Notes under the pieces: generated by a model
Database searches by the model: none
What the model was told of the DNA's origin: nothing
What the model saw: only the letters and a program-made list of their open reading frames with translations
Made by a program: the position numbers and the translations under genes
Part shown: one piece after another, positions 1 through 6,262 of the stretch
How the letters are laid out: each line of letters starts with the position of its first letter
How positions within the stretch are numbered: position 1 is the first letter of the stretch
Assembly (NCBI GenBank): GCA_903944255.1
Contig: CAJARE010000231.1
Coordinates: 1-6,734, forward strand
From: an uncultured beta proteobacterium
GTDB lineage: Bacteria; Pseudomonadota; Gammaproteobacteria; Burkholderiales; Burkholderiaceae
DNA: 6,734 nt
Reading direction: 5' to 3'

Positions 1-893
1 AGCAAAATCCAGGTGTTCAATTTGATGCTGCTTTGATATCGCGAGACGTAACTGCTACCTCTACAAAGCAAAAAATCATCCCATCAACCCAGTCTTTTTA
101 TGATTTACTCTTAAATGCTTCGGATTTGAAGTGGGTGCAGCTACATTCTGCAGGAGCTGATCGTCAAATCTATCTTGATCTCATGAAACAAGGAGTGACC
201 ATCTCCGGTTCATCGGGCGTTAATGCTCCGATTGTGATGCAAACTGCGATTACCGGCATTCTTATGTTGGCACGACATTTCCCAAAAATGTTACAAGCCC
301 AAGCTGAACGTCGTTGGGATTCCTTAATTAATTACCCGTTACCACTAGATTTAAGTGGTCAGACAGCTGTCATCGTGGGTAGGGGCCCAATAGGGAGTGG
401 TATTGCTAAAGTATTAGAGGTGTTTGGTGTAAAAACGATCTTGGTTGGTTTTAATGATGCTCTCAAAGAACAAAGTCACTCTGCTTCTAATGTGATTCAC
501 ATTTCACAAATGAAACAAGTGCTACCCCAGGCTAAGTGGCTTATTCTGGCTTGTCCTTTAAGCAAGGAAACCCGAAATTTAATTGACCAATCTGTCATTC
601 AGTTGTTACCTGATGCTGCTCGTATAGTGAATGTTGCCCGTGGAGAAATTATTTGCGAAGCTGAATTAATTACCGCGTTACAAAGTAAGAAATTAGCTGG
701 CGCATATTTGGACGTATTTGCTTCTGAACCGTTAAACGCTAATTCTCCGTTATGGAGTATGGAAAATGTCATCGTTACTCCTCATTCAGCTGGACACTCA
801 GCTGGAAATGAGTCAAGAGTTTTAGAATTATTTGTTGAAAATCTCCGTTTGTTTTCAAGTGGACAAGTCTTAAAGAACCAAATAGCGGCCTAA
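1..893 (+). CDS. D-isomer-specific 2-hydroxyacid dehydrogenase, NAD(P)-binding (5' partial)
   Basis: Probable NAD(P)H-dependent oxidoreductase interconverting 2-keto acids and D-2-hydroxy acids in the cytoplasm. The frame is open to the left edge (codons from base 3, reading ...GVQFDAALISRDV), so the TTG at 33 is not the true start and roughly the first 40-50 residues are missing relative to the usual 310-340. Numbering from that TTG, the substrate-side segment SSGVNAP is at about 60-66, and the Rossmann loop GRGPIG is at 116-121, where many relatives have GLGxIG. The catalytic triad of the family is visible: Arg203 in NVARGE, Glu232 in FASEP and His251 in TPHSAG. The enzyme therefore looks intact and active. 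The residues after the second Rossmann strand (LVGFND) do not clearly settle NAD versus NADP. It lies 42 bases upstream of the CoA-transferase with no terminator seen between, so it is probably the head, or an early gene, of the same operon. The family is secure; the substrate is unknown. Confidence 0.9.
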   Translation, partial: QNPGVQFDAALISRDVTATSTKQKIIPSTQSFYDLLLNASDLKWVQLHSAGADRQIYLDLMKQGVTISGSSGVNAPIVMQTAITGILMLARHFPKMLQAQAERRWDSLINYPLPLDLSGQTAVIVGRGPIGSGIAKVLEVFGVKTILVGFNDALKEQSHSASNVIHISQMKQVLPQAKWLILACPLSKETRNLIDQSVIQLLPDAARIVNVARGEIICEAELITALQSKKLAGAYLDVFASEPLNANSPLWSMENVIVTPHSAGHSAGNESRVLELFVENLRLFSSGQVLKNQIAA

Positions 894-935
894 CGTCATT
901 TCCCATCAATTTCCTTTCATAATCGAGTAATTTTT

Positions 936-2126
936 ATGCCTCACATGCCAGCTTCCTCTGCCTTATCCCGTTTTCGCGTGATTGATTTGACCCAGGTACG
1001 CGCCGGCCCTACAGCTTGTCGTCAATTAGCAGATTGGGGTGCCGATGTTATTCAAGTACAAATGCCAGACCACATGCGCGGTGATGACACATTGGGTGGC
1101 CAAGATGGATCTGATTACCAATACACCCACCGTAATAAACGTTCTATTACGCTCAATCTGAAAGAGCCTGAAGGCATTGCTATTTTGAAGCGCTTAATTG
1201 CGAGTGCTGATGTAGTGGTGGAAAACTTTCGTCCAGATGTGAAGTCTCGTTTAGGGATTGATTACGATACGCTGAGTAAAGATCATCCAGGTTTGGTGTA
1301 TGCCAGTATTTCAGGTTTTGGTCAAAGTGGTCCACTAGCACAGCGACCTGGCTTTGATCAAATTGCACAGGGTATGAGCGGCTTAATGTCAGTCACTGGT
1401 AAAGCAGGTGATGGTCCGATGCGAGTAGGTATTCCGATTGCGGATTTATGTGCAGGCGTCTTCGCCGCGCAAGGCGTGTTGGTGGCTTTATTAGAGCGCG
1501 ATGCATCGGGCAAAGGGCAGTGGTTACATACTTCATTGCTGGAATCGATGATCTATATGATGGATTTTCAGAATTCTCGCTGGTTGATTGATGGTGATAT
1601 TCCAACCCAGGCCGGTAACTACCATCCGACCAGCATTCCAACTGGAGTCTATAAAGCCAAAGATGGTTATATGAATATCGCCGTATTTGGATCAAAGATT
1701 TGGGAGCGCTTTTGCGATATTCTCGGAGCCCCTGAATGGGTGACTGATGAACGCTATAAAGATAAGCAAGGTAGATCCATTAATCGCGACTCTATCAATG
1801 CTGAAATTAATCGTCGCCTAGCCGCTCAGGATTGTGCATATTGGGTTGAGCGTTTTAATGAGGGTGGAGTAGCCTGTGGTTTGATCAATGATGTCAAAGG
1901 TGTTTTTGAAGAGCCACAAGTTCAGCATCTAGGAATTGTGAAGGATGTCGTATCGATTCATCATGGCCCGCAAAAGATGGTTGGTCAACCAGTCCAACTC
2001 CAGCGTACCCCTAGCACGATAGTCCGATCCGCCCCCAAGCGGGGTGAGCATAGCGAAGAAATTTTGAAAGAACTTGGCTTAGAAGCGAGCGAGCTCGCTA
2101 GCTTGAAATCAAAAGGAGTTTATTAA
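936..2126 (+). CDS. CaiB/BaiF family (family III) CoA-transferase
   Basis: Transfers CoA from an acyl-CoA donor to a carboxylic acid via an enzyme-bound aspartyl intermediate, as known for formyl-CoA transferase, CaiB and BaiF. At 396 residues it has the normal family length. Visible landmarks are an N-terminal Rossmann-like start (RVIDLTQVRAGP, 14-24), NKRSITLNLK at 67-76, VVENFRP at 94-100, the glycine-rich segment GFGQSGP at 127-133, and Asp170 in PIADLCAG, at the position of the catalytic aspartate (Asp169 in Frc). The start at 936 has only a weak GAG-type ribosome site; an ATG three codons later (945) is equally possible. A CATAAT hexamer at 918-923 could be part of an internal promoter, but no convincing -35 accompanies it. 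The stop shares one base with the next gene's ATG (TAATG), which implies translational coupling to the crotonase-like gene and a shared pathway. Family members vary widely in acid specificity, so the substrate is not assigned. Confidence 0.93.
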   Translation: MPHMPASSALSRFRVIDLTQVRAGPTACRQLADWGADVIQVQMPDHMRGDDTLGGQDGSDYQYTHRNKRSITLNLKEPEGIAILKRLIASADVVVENFRPDVKSRLGIDYDTLSKDHPGLVYASISGFGQSGPLAQRPGFDQIAQGMSGLMSVTGKAGDGPMRVGIPIADLCAGVFAAQGVLVALLERDASGKGQWLHTSLLESMIYMMDFQNSRWLIDGDIPTQAGNYHPTSIPTGVYKAKDGYMNIAVFGSKIWERFCDILGAPEWVTDERYKDKQGRSINRDSINAEINRRLAAQDCAYWVERFNEGGVACGLINDVKGVFEEPQVQHLGIVKDVVSIHHGPQKMVGQPVQLQRTPSTIVRSAPKRGEHSEEILKELGLEASELASLKSKGVY

Positions 2127-2941
2127 TGAGTGATATTGTTTATCAATCGATTACTGAACGGGTAAAAGTTTGGTTAGACGAGGATGGCAGTACTTTACAA
2201 ATTCAATTTAATAATCCAGAACGTCACAATGCTCTCTCAGCAGATATGTGGGAGGCAGTCGTTCCTCTATTACATACTGCGGAGGAGGATGATCGTATTC
2301 GCTTAGTTGTTTTCACGGGCGCAGGTGAGAAAGCCTTCGTTTCAGGTGCTGATATTACCCAGTTTGCAGATATGCGAGCTGCTCAGGAAGCGGTAGCACG
2401 CTATGAAGCTATGGCTGAACAAGCCCTTATGGGAATTTATCACTTTAGCAAGCCGACCTTGGCGTGTATTCGGGGTTATTGCATTGGCGGTGGCGTCAAT
2501 GTAGCAATGAGTTGTGATATTCGAATTGCGAGTAGCGATTCAGTCTTTGCTATTCCAGCTGCGCGTTTGGGCCTTGGATATCGTTATTCTGCTTTGAAAA
2601 ATTTAGTCGACTTAGTGGGTCCTGCAATGGCGAAAGATCTTTTCTTTACTGCTCGCCGTATCAATGCTAAAGAAGCCCGTGAGATTGGTTTAATTACTCG
2701 TGTATCCGAGCCCGGAGAGTTAATGGCTTTACAGGTGGAATATAAACAGGCATTAGCAGACAATGCTCCAATTACGGTACGTGCTGGTAAAGCAATCATC
2801 GCTGAAATTTTGAAGGCTTCACCTGAGGTTGATCATGATAAATGCCGTCAATTAATTCATGACTGCTTTGATAGCCAAGACTATTCCGAAGGGCGTCGTG
2901 CATTTATGGAAAAACGCAAGCCCGTGTTTCGCGGCAAATAA
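2126..2941 (+). CDS. Enoyl-CoA hydratase/isomerase (crotonase) family protein, atypical active site
   Basis: A 271-residue crotonase-fold protein expected to bind an acyl-CoA thioester in the cytoplasm. The two oxyanion-hole segments are present: FVSGADI at 71-77 and IRGYCIGGGVNVAM at 115-128, followed by SCDIRIAS at 129-136. In rat mitochondrial hydratase the catalytic acids Glu144 and Glu164 lie just after the GGG loop and in a PE motif 20 residues on. Here those positions are Asn125 and Ala145 (FAIPAARLGLG), so the classical acid/base pair is missing. The fold and CoA binding look intact, but simple syn-hydration of enoyl-CoA is doubtful; isomerase, decarboxylase, hydrolase or other crotonase chemistry is possible. 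The start is firm: AAGGAG lies at 2113-2118 before an ATG that overlaps the CoA-transferase stop by one base. Nineteen bases follow before the MDR reductase. The superfamily call is strong, the reaction unassigned. Confidence 0.9.
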   Translation: MSDIVYQSITERVKVWLDEDGSTLQIQFNNPERHNALSADMWEAVVPLLHTAEEDDRIRLVVFTGAGEKAFVSGADITQFADMRAAQEAVARYEAMAEQALMGIYHFSKPTLACIRGYCIGGGVNVAMSCDIRIASSDSVFAIPAARLGLGYRYSALKNLVDLVGPAMAKDLFFTARRINAKEAREIGLITRVSEPGELMALQVEYKQALADNAPITVRAGKAIIAEILKASPEVDHDKCRQLIHDCFDSQDYSEGRRAFMEKRKPVFRGK

Positions 2942-2948
2942 TCATATT

Positions 2949-2954
2949 AGAAGG
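2949..2954 (+). promoter_or_regulatory. Ribosome binding site that fixes the MDR gene start
   Basis: AGAAGG sits six bases before the ATG at 2961. This site, and the match of the following residues to the usual N-terminus of zinc-free MDR reductases, favour 2961 over an upstream in-frame start at 2859 that would lie inside the crotonase-like gene. Confidence 0.75.
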
Positions 2955-2960
2955 TATAAG

Positions 2961-3947
2961 ATGAAGTCATATTGGATGCAAAGTGATGGCGTTAATGCTG
3001 ATATCAATCTCCGTGAGGTTGAGCGACCAGTCCCCAGCTCAGATCAGCTATTGATTCGAGTGAAGGCAGCTGGTTTAAATCGTGGGGAATTTATTCTGAG
3101 TCATGGTCTTCATAAAGCGGGTGCTGCCAAGCAAATTGGTATGGAAGCTGCAGGTGAGGTCGTGAGTTGCGGGCCTAGCGTTACTGGGTTTAAGCCAGGC
3201 GATCGAGTGATGGGACGTTGTCCAGGAGCATTTGCTGAATACGCTTTGATGTCTGAACCAGAAACAATGATGATGCCATCATCCTTAGATTGGAATCAAG
3301 CTGCTGGAATACCGCTAACGTCATTGGTGGTGTTTGATATGTTGGTAGTACAAGGTCAACTAAAACCTGGTGAATGGGTTTTTATTACTGGAGTGACTTC
3401 AGGTGTTGGCGTTTCAGCTTTATCTATGGCAAAAGCATTAGGTGCAAAAGTGATTGGTACTTCTGGATCCCAAGAAAAGCTAGACCAGCTTAACGCTCTA
3501 GGTTTAGACGTGGGAATTTGTACAAGAGCACCGAATTTTTATGACGCTGTGATGAAGGCGACTGCTGGTAAGGGAGTAGATTTAGTAGTGAACACCGTTG
3601 GAGGATCAGTATTTGCCGAATGTATTCGGGCGATGGCTTTTGAGGGTCGCTTAGCTACTGTAGGTTATGTAGATGGTGTATTAAAAGCAGAGATGGATAT
3701 TGAGGCCCTGCACGCTAAACGTTTGAAGTTATTTGGTGTATCGAATAAGTTACGTACGGCAGAGCAACGGTCAGCAGCAATGCCAGATTTTAAAAAACAG
3801 ATTCTTCCACTGATTGAATCTGGGAAGATTGTGCCCTTGATTTATCGAACACTTTCTTTTGATAAATTACTTGAAGCAAAATTGATGATGGATACAAACC
3901 AGCATCTTGGAAAAATTATCTTGGCGGGAACGCAGGAGGAAAACTAA
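2961..3947 (+). CDS. Zinc-free MDR-superfamily NAD(P)H reductase (quinone oxidoreductase-like)
   Basis: A 328-residue medium-chain dehydrogenase/reductase of the quinone oxidoreductase branch, expected to use NAD(P)H to reduce a quinone, an enone or an enoyl-CoA type double bond. The N-terminal catalytic domain shows the branch motif AAGLNRGEF at 36-44 and GMEAAGEVV at 60-68, followed by PGDRV at 79-83. The nucleotide-binding domain starts near 138 with the loop GVTSGVG (144-150), then AKALGAKVIGTSGS (157-170); the small and polar residues at the end of that second strand suggest NADPH, which is an inference. The cysteine and histidine zinc ligands of alcohol dehydrogenases are absent, as usual for this branch. 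The length is normal and the frame intact. The stop overlaps the next ATG by one base. In an operon with CoA-transferase and crotonase genes, an enoyl-CoA (acrylyl-CoA-like) reductase role is plausible but unproven. Confidence 0.9.
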   Translation: MKSYWMQSDGVNADINLREVERPVPSSDQLLIRVKAAGLNRGEFILSHGLHKAGAAKQIGMEAAGEVVSCGPSVTGFKPGDRVMGRCPGAFAEYALMSEPETMMMPSSLDWNQAAGIPLTSLVVFDMLVVQGQLKPGEWVFITGVTSGVGVSALSMAKALGAKVIGTSGSQEKLDQLNALGLDVGICTRAPNFYDAVMKATAGKGVDLVVNTVGGSVFAECIRAMAFEGRLATVGYVDGVLKAEMDIEALHAKRLKLFGVSNKLRTAEQRSAAMPDFKKQILPLIESGKIVPLIYRTLSFDKLLEAKLMMDTNQHLGKIILAGTQEEN

Positions 3948-4912
3948 TGTCTCAACTGAAATTATTATTATTTGTGTTGATGGGGATGACTTCTCTCACT
4001 ATTCAAGCACAACCCTATCCTAATAAACCGATTAAGTTAATTGTAGGTTTTGCTCCAGGCGGTGCGGCAGATTATGTTGCTCGTAATATCAGCGTCCCAC
4101 TGGGTCAGGCTCTAGGCCAATCTATCGTGATTGAAAATAAGCCTGGCGCTGGCTCAAGTATTGCTGCTGAGCAAGTGACTAAGTCTGCTCCAGATGGATA
4201 TACCGTCCTCATTGCTAGCCCTAGTAGTATTTCTGTAAATCCAGCGTTAAATCCCAAGCTGGGCTACAAGCCAAGCGATCTGCAGCCGATCAGCAAAATT
4301 ACGAGCTCACCAGTGGTGATTGCCGTGAATCCTGGAACCGGAATTAATTCTGTCAAAGAGTTAATTGCTAAGGCGAAGCAAGATCCAGGTGGTCTTAATT
4401 ACGCTACTTCTGGAAATGGTTCTGCTCCTCACTTAGCCGCTGCATTATTTAGTCAGATTGCGGATATCAAAATGACGCACATTCCTTTTCGTGGAGGGTC
4501 CTTAGCAATTCAATCGGTTATCGCTGGTGATACACAGCTGACCTTTGGTACTCCTCCTTCAGTTTTGCCAATGATTCAAGCAGGGCGTTTAAGGGGGCTG
4601 GCGATCTCTGCAAAAGAGCGCTCACCACTAGCCTCAGGTCTTCCTGGGATGAGAGAAGCAGGCCTTCCAGATTACGCAATTGAGTTTTGGTATGGCCTAT
4701 TTGTGCCGGCAGGTACACCTCCAGCCATTGTGCAAAAGTTGTATGAGGCTACTCAAGAGGCTTTAAAGCAGCCTAATGTTAAAGCCGCCTTAGCACGAGA
4801 AGGGACCGATGTTTCACTCTCTACTTCACCCGCACAGTTTGCAAAATTTTTGTCTGAAGATGAAAAATTCTGGGTAAAGTTGGTTAAGAGTGCAGATGTC
4901 ACTGTAGATTAA
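3947..4912 (+). CDS. Bug-family (tripartite tricarboxylate transporter) periplasmic substrate-binding protein
   Basis: A secreted periplasmic solute-binding protein of the Bug/TctC family, whose known members bind carboxylates or amino acids, often for a TctAB-type membrane transporter. The first 21 residues look like a Sec signal peptide: a lysine at 5, a hydrophobic stretch 6-18, and likely cleavage after IQA before QPYPNKP. The mature N-terminus has the family signature PNKPIKLIVGFAPGGAAD (25-42), then ENKPGAGS at 63-70 and APDGYT at 81-86; the C-terminal part contains FWYGLFVPAGTP (247-258). The length of 321 is typical. AGGAGGA at 3934-3940 is a strong ribosome site, six bases before an ATG that overlaps the MDR stop by one base. 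No TctA or TctB membrane gene is visible, so it is an orphan binding protein here, as is common in the Burkholderiales. Its coupling to the catabolic genes suggests it delivers or senses their substrate. Confidence 0.95.
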   Translation: MSQLKLLLFVLMGMTSLTIQAQPYPNKPIKLIVGFAPGGAADYVARNISVPLGQALGQSIVIENKPGAGSSIAAEQVTKSAPDGYTVLIASPSSISVNPALNPKLGYKPSDLQPISKITSSPVVIAVNPGTGINSVKELIAKAKQDPGGLNYATSGNGSAPHLAAALFSQIADIKMTHIPFRGGSLAIQSVIAGDTQLTFGTPPSVLPMIQAGRLRGLAISAKERSPLASGLPGMREAGLPDYAIEFWYGLFVPAGTPPAIVQKLYEATQEALKQPNVKAALAREGTDVSLSTSPAQFAKFLSEDEKFWVKLVKSADVTVD

Positions 4913-4953
4913 AAATATTCAATAGAGACATGATTAAAATCAGAGGTACTCTT

Positions 4954-4984
4954 TCGCTTAAGCACTTTTTAAGCGAGTGCTTTT
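4954..4984 (+). terminator. Probable operon terminator with two competing hairpins
   Basis: Two alternative stems can form on the + strand. TCGCTTAA (4954-4961) pairs with TTAAGCGA (4969-4976) across a 7-base loop, and AAGCACT (4960-4966) pairs with AGTGCTT (4976-4982) across a 9-base loop. The second runs directly into TTTT, with another T6 run at 4990-4995. It begins about 40 bases after the stop of the Bug gene and covers the last codons and stop of the convergent HNH gene. On the - strand no U-rich tail follows, so termination of the + strand operon is better supported than termination of the HNH transcript. Confidence 0.5.
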
Positions 4985-5305
4985 ACGGGTTTTTTCATAA
5001 AAGCTATCAGGCTTAGTTTTTACCCATTGAATAAACTTTTGCATATCAGGATGTCCTCTAAGAATGGCGGCATGATTGAATTGAGTTGCCAATTCTGTTT
5101 CCGTAAATAGGGCATGAATTTGCTTATGACAAATGCGATGCAAGTATTCAGTAGCTTTACCACCTTTAGACTTTGGTACCAAGTGATGCGCATCCTTTTG
5201 CGAGCTAGGAATAGCTCTGTCACATATCGGGCAAATTAAAACAGCATCCTGCTTTATTAAAACAGGCTCAAGAGAGATCAATTTTTGCCTAATTTTGCCG
5301 ATCAT
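4958..5305 (-). CDS. Small HNH endonuclease family protein
   Basis: A 115-residue protein with a single ββα-metal HNH-type nuclease domain, expected to bind a divalent metal and nick or cut nucleic acid. It shows CPIC at 25-28, the core DAHHLVPKSKGG at 38-49 with His40/His41, and HRICHKQIH at 56-64 carrying Cys59, His60 and His64. Cys25, Cys28 and Cys59 probably form much of a structural zinc site. The middle Asn of the HNH name is not obvious: the expected region reads ATEYLHR. The basic C-terminal tail (KTKPDSFYEKTRKSTRLKSA, 96-115) resembles the tail I recall in small proteobacterial HNH proteins. The start ATG lacks a clear Shine-Dalgarno sequence; a TATACT -10-like element ends about 12 bases upstream. 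No methyltransferase, phage or transposon genes accompany it, so it is neither an obvious restriction enzyme nor a terminase partner. The biological role is unknown. Confidence 0.87.
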   Translation of the reverse strand: MIGKIRQKLISLEPVLIKQDAVLICPICDRAIPSSQKDAHHLVPKSKGGKATEYLHRICHKQIHALFTETELATQFNHAAILRGHPDMQKFIQWVKTKPDSFYEKTRKSTRLKSA

Positions 5306-5317
5306 TTGAAGATTTTC

Positions 5318-5346
5318 AGTATATTTTTGGATTTACAGAGACTCAG
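5318..5346 (-). promoter_or_regulatory. Candidate promoter for the HNH gene
   Basis: On the - strand a TATACT -10 element (5318-5323, read in complement) matches the sigma-70 consensus at five of six positions. A poor -35, CTGAGT (5341-5346), lies 17 bases upstream. Transcription would begin only a few bases before the ATG at 5305, consistent with the missing ribosome site. The sequence is AT-rich, so a chance match is possible. Confidence 0.3.
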
Positions 5347-5360
5347 CTAGTTTATTGAAT
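5332..5360 (+). promoter_or_regulatory. Candidate promoter for the DCC-family gene
   Basis: TTTACA (5332-5337) and TTGAAT (5355-5360) are separated by 17 bases and resemble sigma-70 -35 and -10 elements, with four of six matches each. The predicted transcript start near 5367 gives a leader of about 12 bases before the ATG at 5379, and no Shine-Dalgarno sequence is seen there. It overlaps the opposing HNH promoter candidate, so the two could interfere with each other. Confidence 0.3.
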
Positions 5361-5378
5361 AAGTCTTAAACTTACCCA

Positions 5379-5777
5379 ATGGACCAGAATCTTCAAAAAT
5401 TAACCCTTTTTTATGATGGCGCCTGTCCTTTATGTCAGGCAGAGATTCTGTTTTTGTCAGGCCGTAATCAGGCAGGCTTGTTGAATTTTGTGGATATCAA
5501 CTCCAAAGCTTATGATCCGCTGAAAGTCGGAGTGTCCTGCGAAGAGGCTTTAGCTGCCATGTATGGGCAATACGCAGATGGCACCCTGATTAATGGTGTA
5601 ACAGTTTTCCCTGAGGCATATCGTAGGGCGGAGCTACCAACATTAGCTTGGATTTTTTCTAGAAAATCAATGCAACCTATTTTAAAGATCGGCTACCGGT
5701 TTTTTGCGAGCAATCGGCATGCAATTTCTAGAGTATTTGGACCAGGAGCTTTATGGCTGGTGAAGACTAAAGTTTAA
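5379..5777 (+). CDS. DCC family thiol-disulfide oxidoreductase-like protein (DUF393)
   Basis: A 132-residue protein of the DCC/DUF393 family, named for its conserved Asp-Cys-Cys motif. The motif is present near the N-terminus as FYDGACPLC (11-19), with Asp13, Cys16 and Cys19; the CxxC pair on a thioredoxin-like first strand suggests thiol-disulfide exchange, although few members have been tested. Downstream, VDINSKAYDP (38-47) and MYGQYADGTLINGVTVF (61-77) match the usual second half, where the protein refers to a small molecule or partner site that is not defined. The C-terminal third (LAWIFSRKSMQPILKIGYRFFASNR) is aromatic and basic, but is too polar for a clear membrane helix. No ribosome site precedes the ATG, and no other in-frame start fits upstream of the conserved strand. 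It is followed after 53 bases by the DUF2452-like gene on the same strand. The family call is strong, the physiological role unknown. Confidence 0.88.
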   Translation: MDQNLQKLTLFYDGACPLCQAEILFLSGRNQAGLLNFVDINSKAYDPLKVGVSCEEALAAMYGQYADGTLINGVTVFPEAYRRAELPTLAWIFSRKSMQPILKIGYRFFASNRHAISRVFGPGALWLVKTKV

Positions 5778-5830
5778 AACGCATAGGCTTTAAAAAGATT
5801 ACGTTATTTATTGAGGAATTAGGAGTCAAG

Positions 5831-6262
5831 ATGAGAATAGAAGATACTGATCCAGCAAGACATGCCGGTATTGAATACCCGATGGAAGTTGGCGCACCAG
5901 TTTTTGCTCCTATTAAGGTAGTTGAAGAAAAAGATAAGGCAGTCAATGTCGCTAGACAGAATGCCAAACTAGAATACGACCGCATCATGGAGCAAGCTGA
6001 AGTTCTCATGAAGCAAGCAAGAGCTTTACAAGCTCGATTAGATGCCACCGAAATGGTACATTGCGCTAAATTTGGTTTTAACCCTATTCATGGAAAAATT
6101 TATCACCTCTATTACGATGAGCGTAATCAGACAAATCTACTGATTCAAAATGGCCCTAAAGATTGGAGCTGCGGTATTCCAGATGGATGGAATTATTTGA
6201 TGGCTGTCAAAAAATTAGGCGATAGTACTTGGGCAATCATAGAGGAAGATCAGGTCGTTTGA
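5831..6262 (+). CDS. DUF2452-like conserved protein of unknown function
   Basis: A 143-residue soluble protein with no signal peptide or membrane segment. Residues 1-30 hold a proline-rich lead (EYPMEVGAPVFAPIKV). Residues about 33-74 form a charged amphipathic helix likely to be a short coiled coil (AKLEYDRIMEQAEVLMKQAR). After this comes a compact aromatic domain, FGFNPIHGKIYHLYYDE (81-97), then WSCGIPDGW (112-120) and a final strand STWAIIEED. From memory of the family, the helix followed by a F-x-P-x-HG-x-x-YHLY motif matches DUF2452, whose function is not known; I could not confirm this by a search. AGGAG at 5821-5825, five bases before the ATG, is a good ribosome site. The stop TGA overlaps the TTG start of the HPP membrane gene, so the two are probably made together and may act together. 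Confidence 0.75.
   Translation: MRIEDTDPARHAGIEYPMEVGAPVFAPIKVVEEKDKAVNVARQNAKLEYDRIMEQAEVLMKQARALQARLDATEMVHCAKFGFNPIHGKIYHLYYDERNQTNLLIQNGPKDWSCGIPDGWNYLMAVKKLGDSTWAIIEEDQVV

Noticed and set aside
33..35. TTG as the true start of the hydroxyacid dehydrogenase
   Set aside because: The frame stays open to the left edge, the preceding residues fit the family, and the protein would otherwise lack part of its N-terminal substrate domain.
1180..1695. Two reverse-strand open frames (1180-1368 and 1393-1695) inside the CoA-transferase gene
   Set aside because: They are low-complexity shadows of a well-conserved gene and resemble no family.
2088..2099. A perfect 12-base palindrome AGCGAGCTCGCT near the end of the CoA-transferase gene
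   Set aside because: It encodes an ordinary Ser/Glu/Leu/Ala-rich C-terminal segment, appears only once, and has no T-run, so it is most likely a coding coincidence and not an operator or terminator.
2584..2799. Reverse-strand open frame inside the crotonase-like gene
   Set aside because: Shadow of a conserved coding region with no ribosome site or recognisable domain.
2859..2960. An N-terminal extension of the MDR reductase of 34 residues
   Set aside because: It lies inside the crotonase-like gene, has no ribosome site, and its residues do not resemble the family. The ATG at 2961 has AGAAGG at the right distance.
4518..4718. Reverse-strand open frame inside the Bug gene
   Set aside because: Shadow frame; the + strand protein is full length with clear motifs.
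5020..5223. Second reverse-strand frame overlapping the HNH gene
   Set aside because: The alternative frame has no domain, whereas the overlapping frame encodes a clear HNH core.
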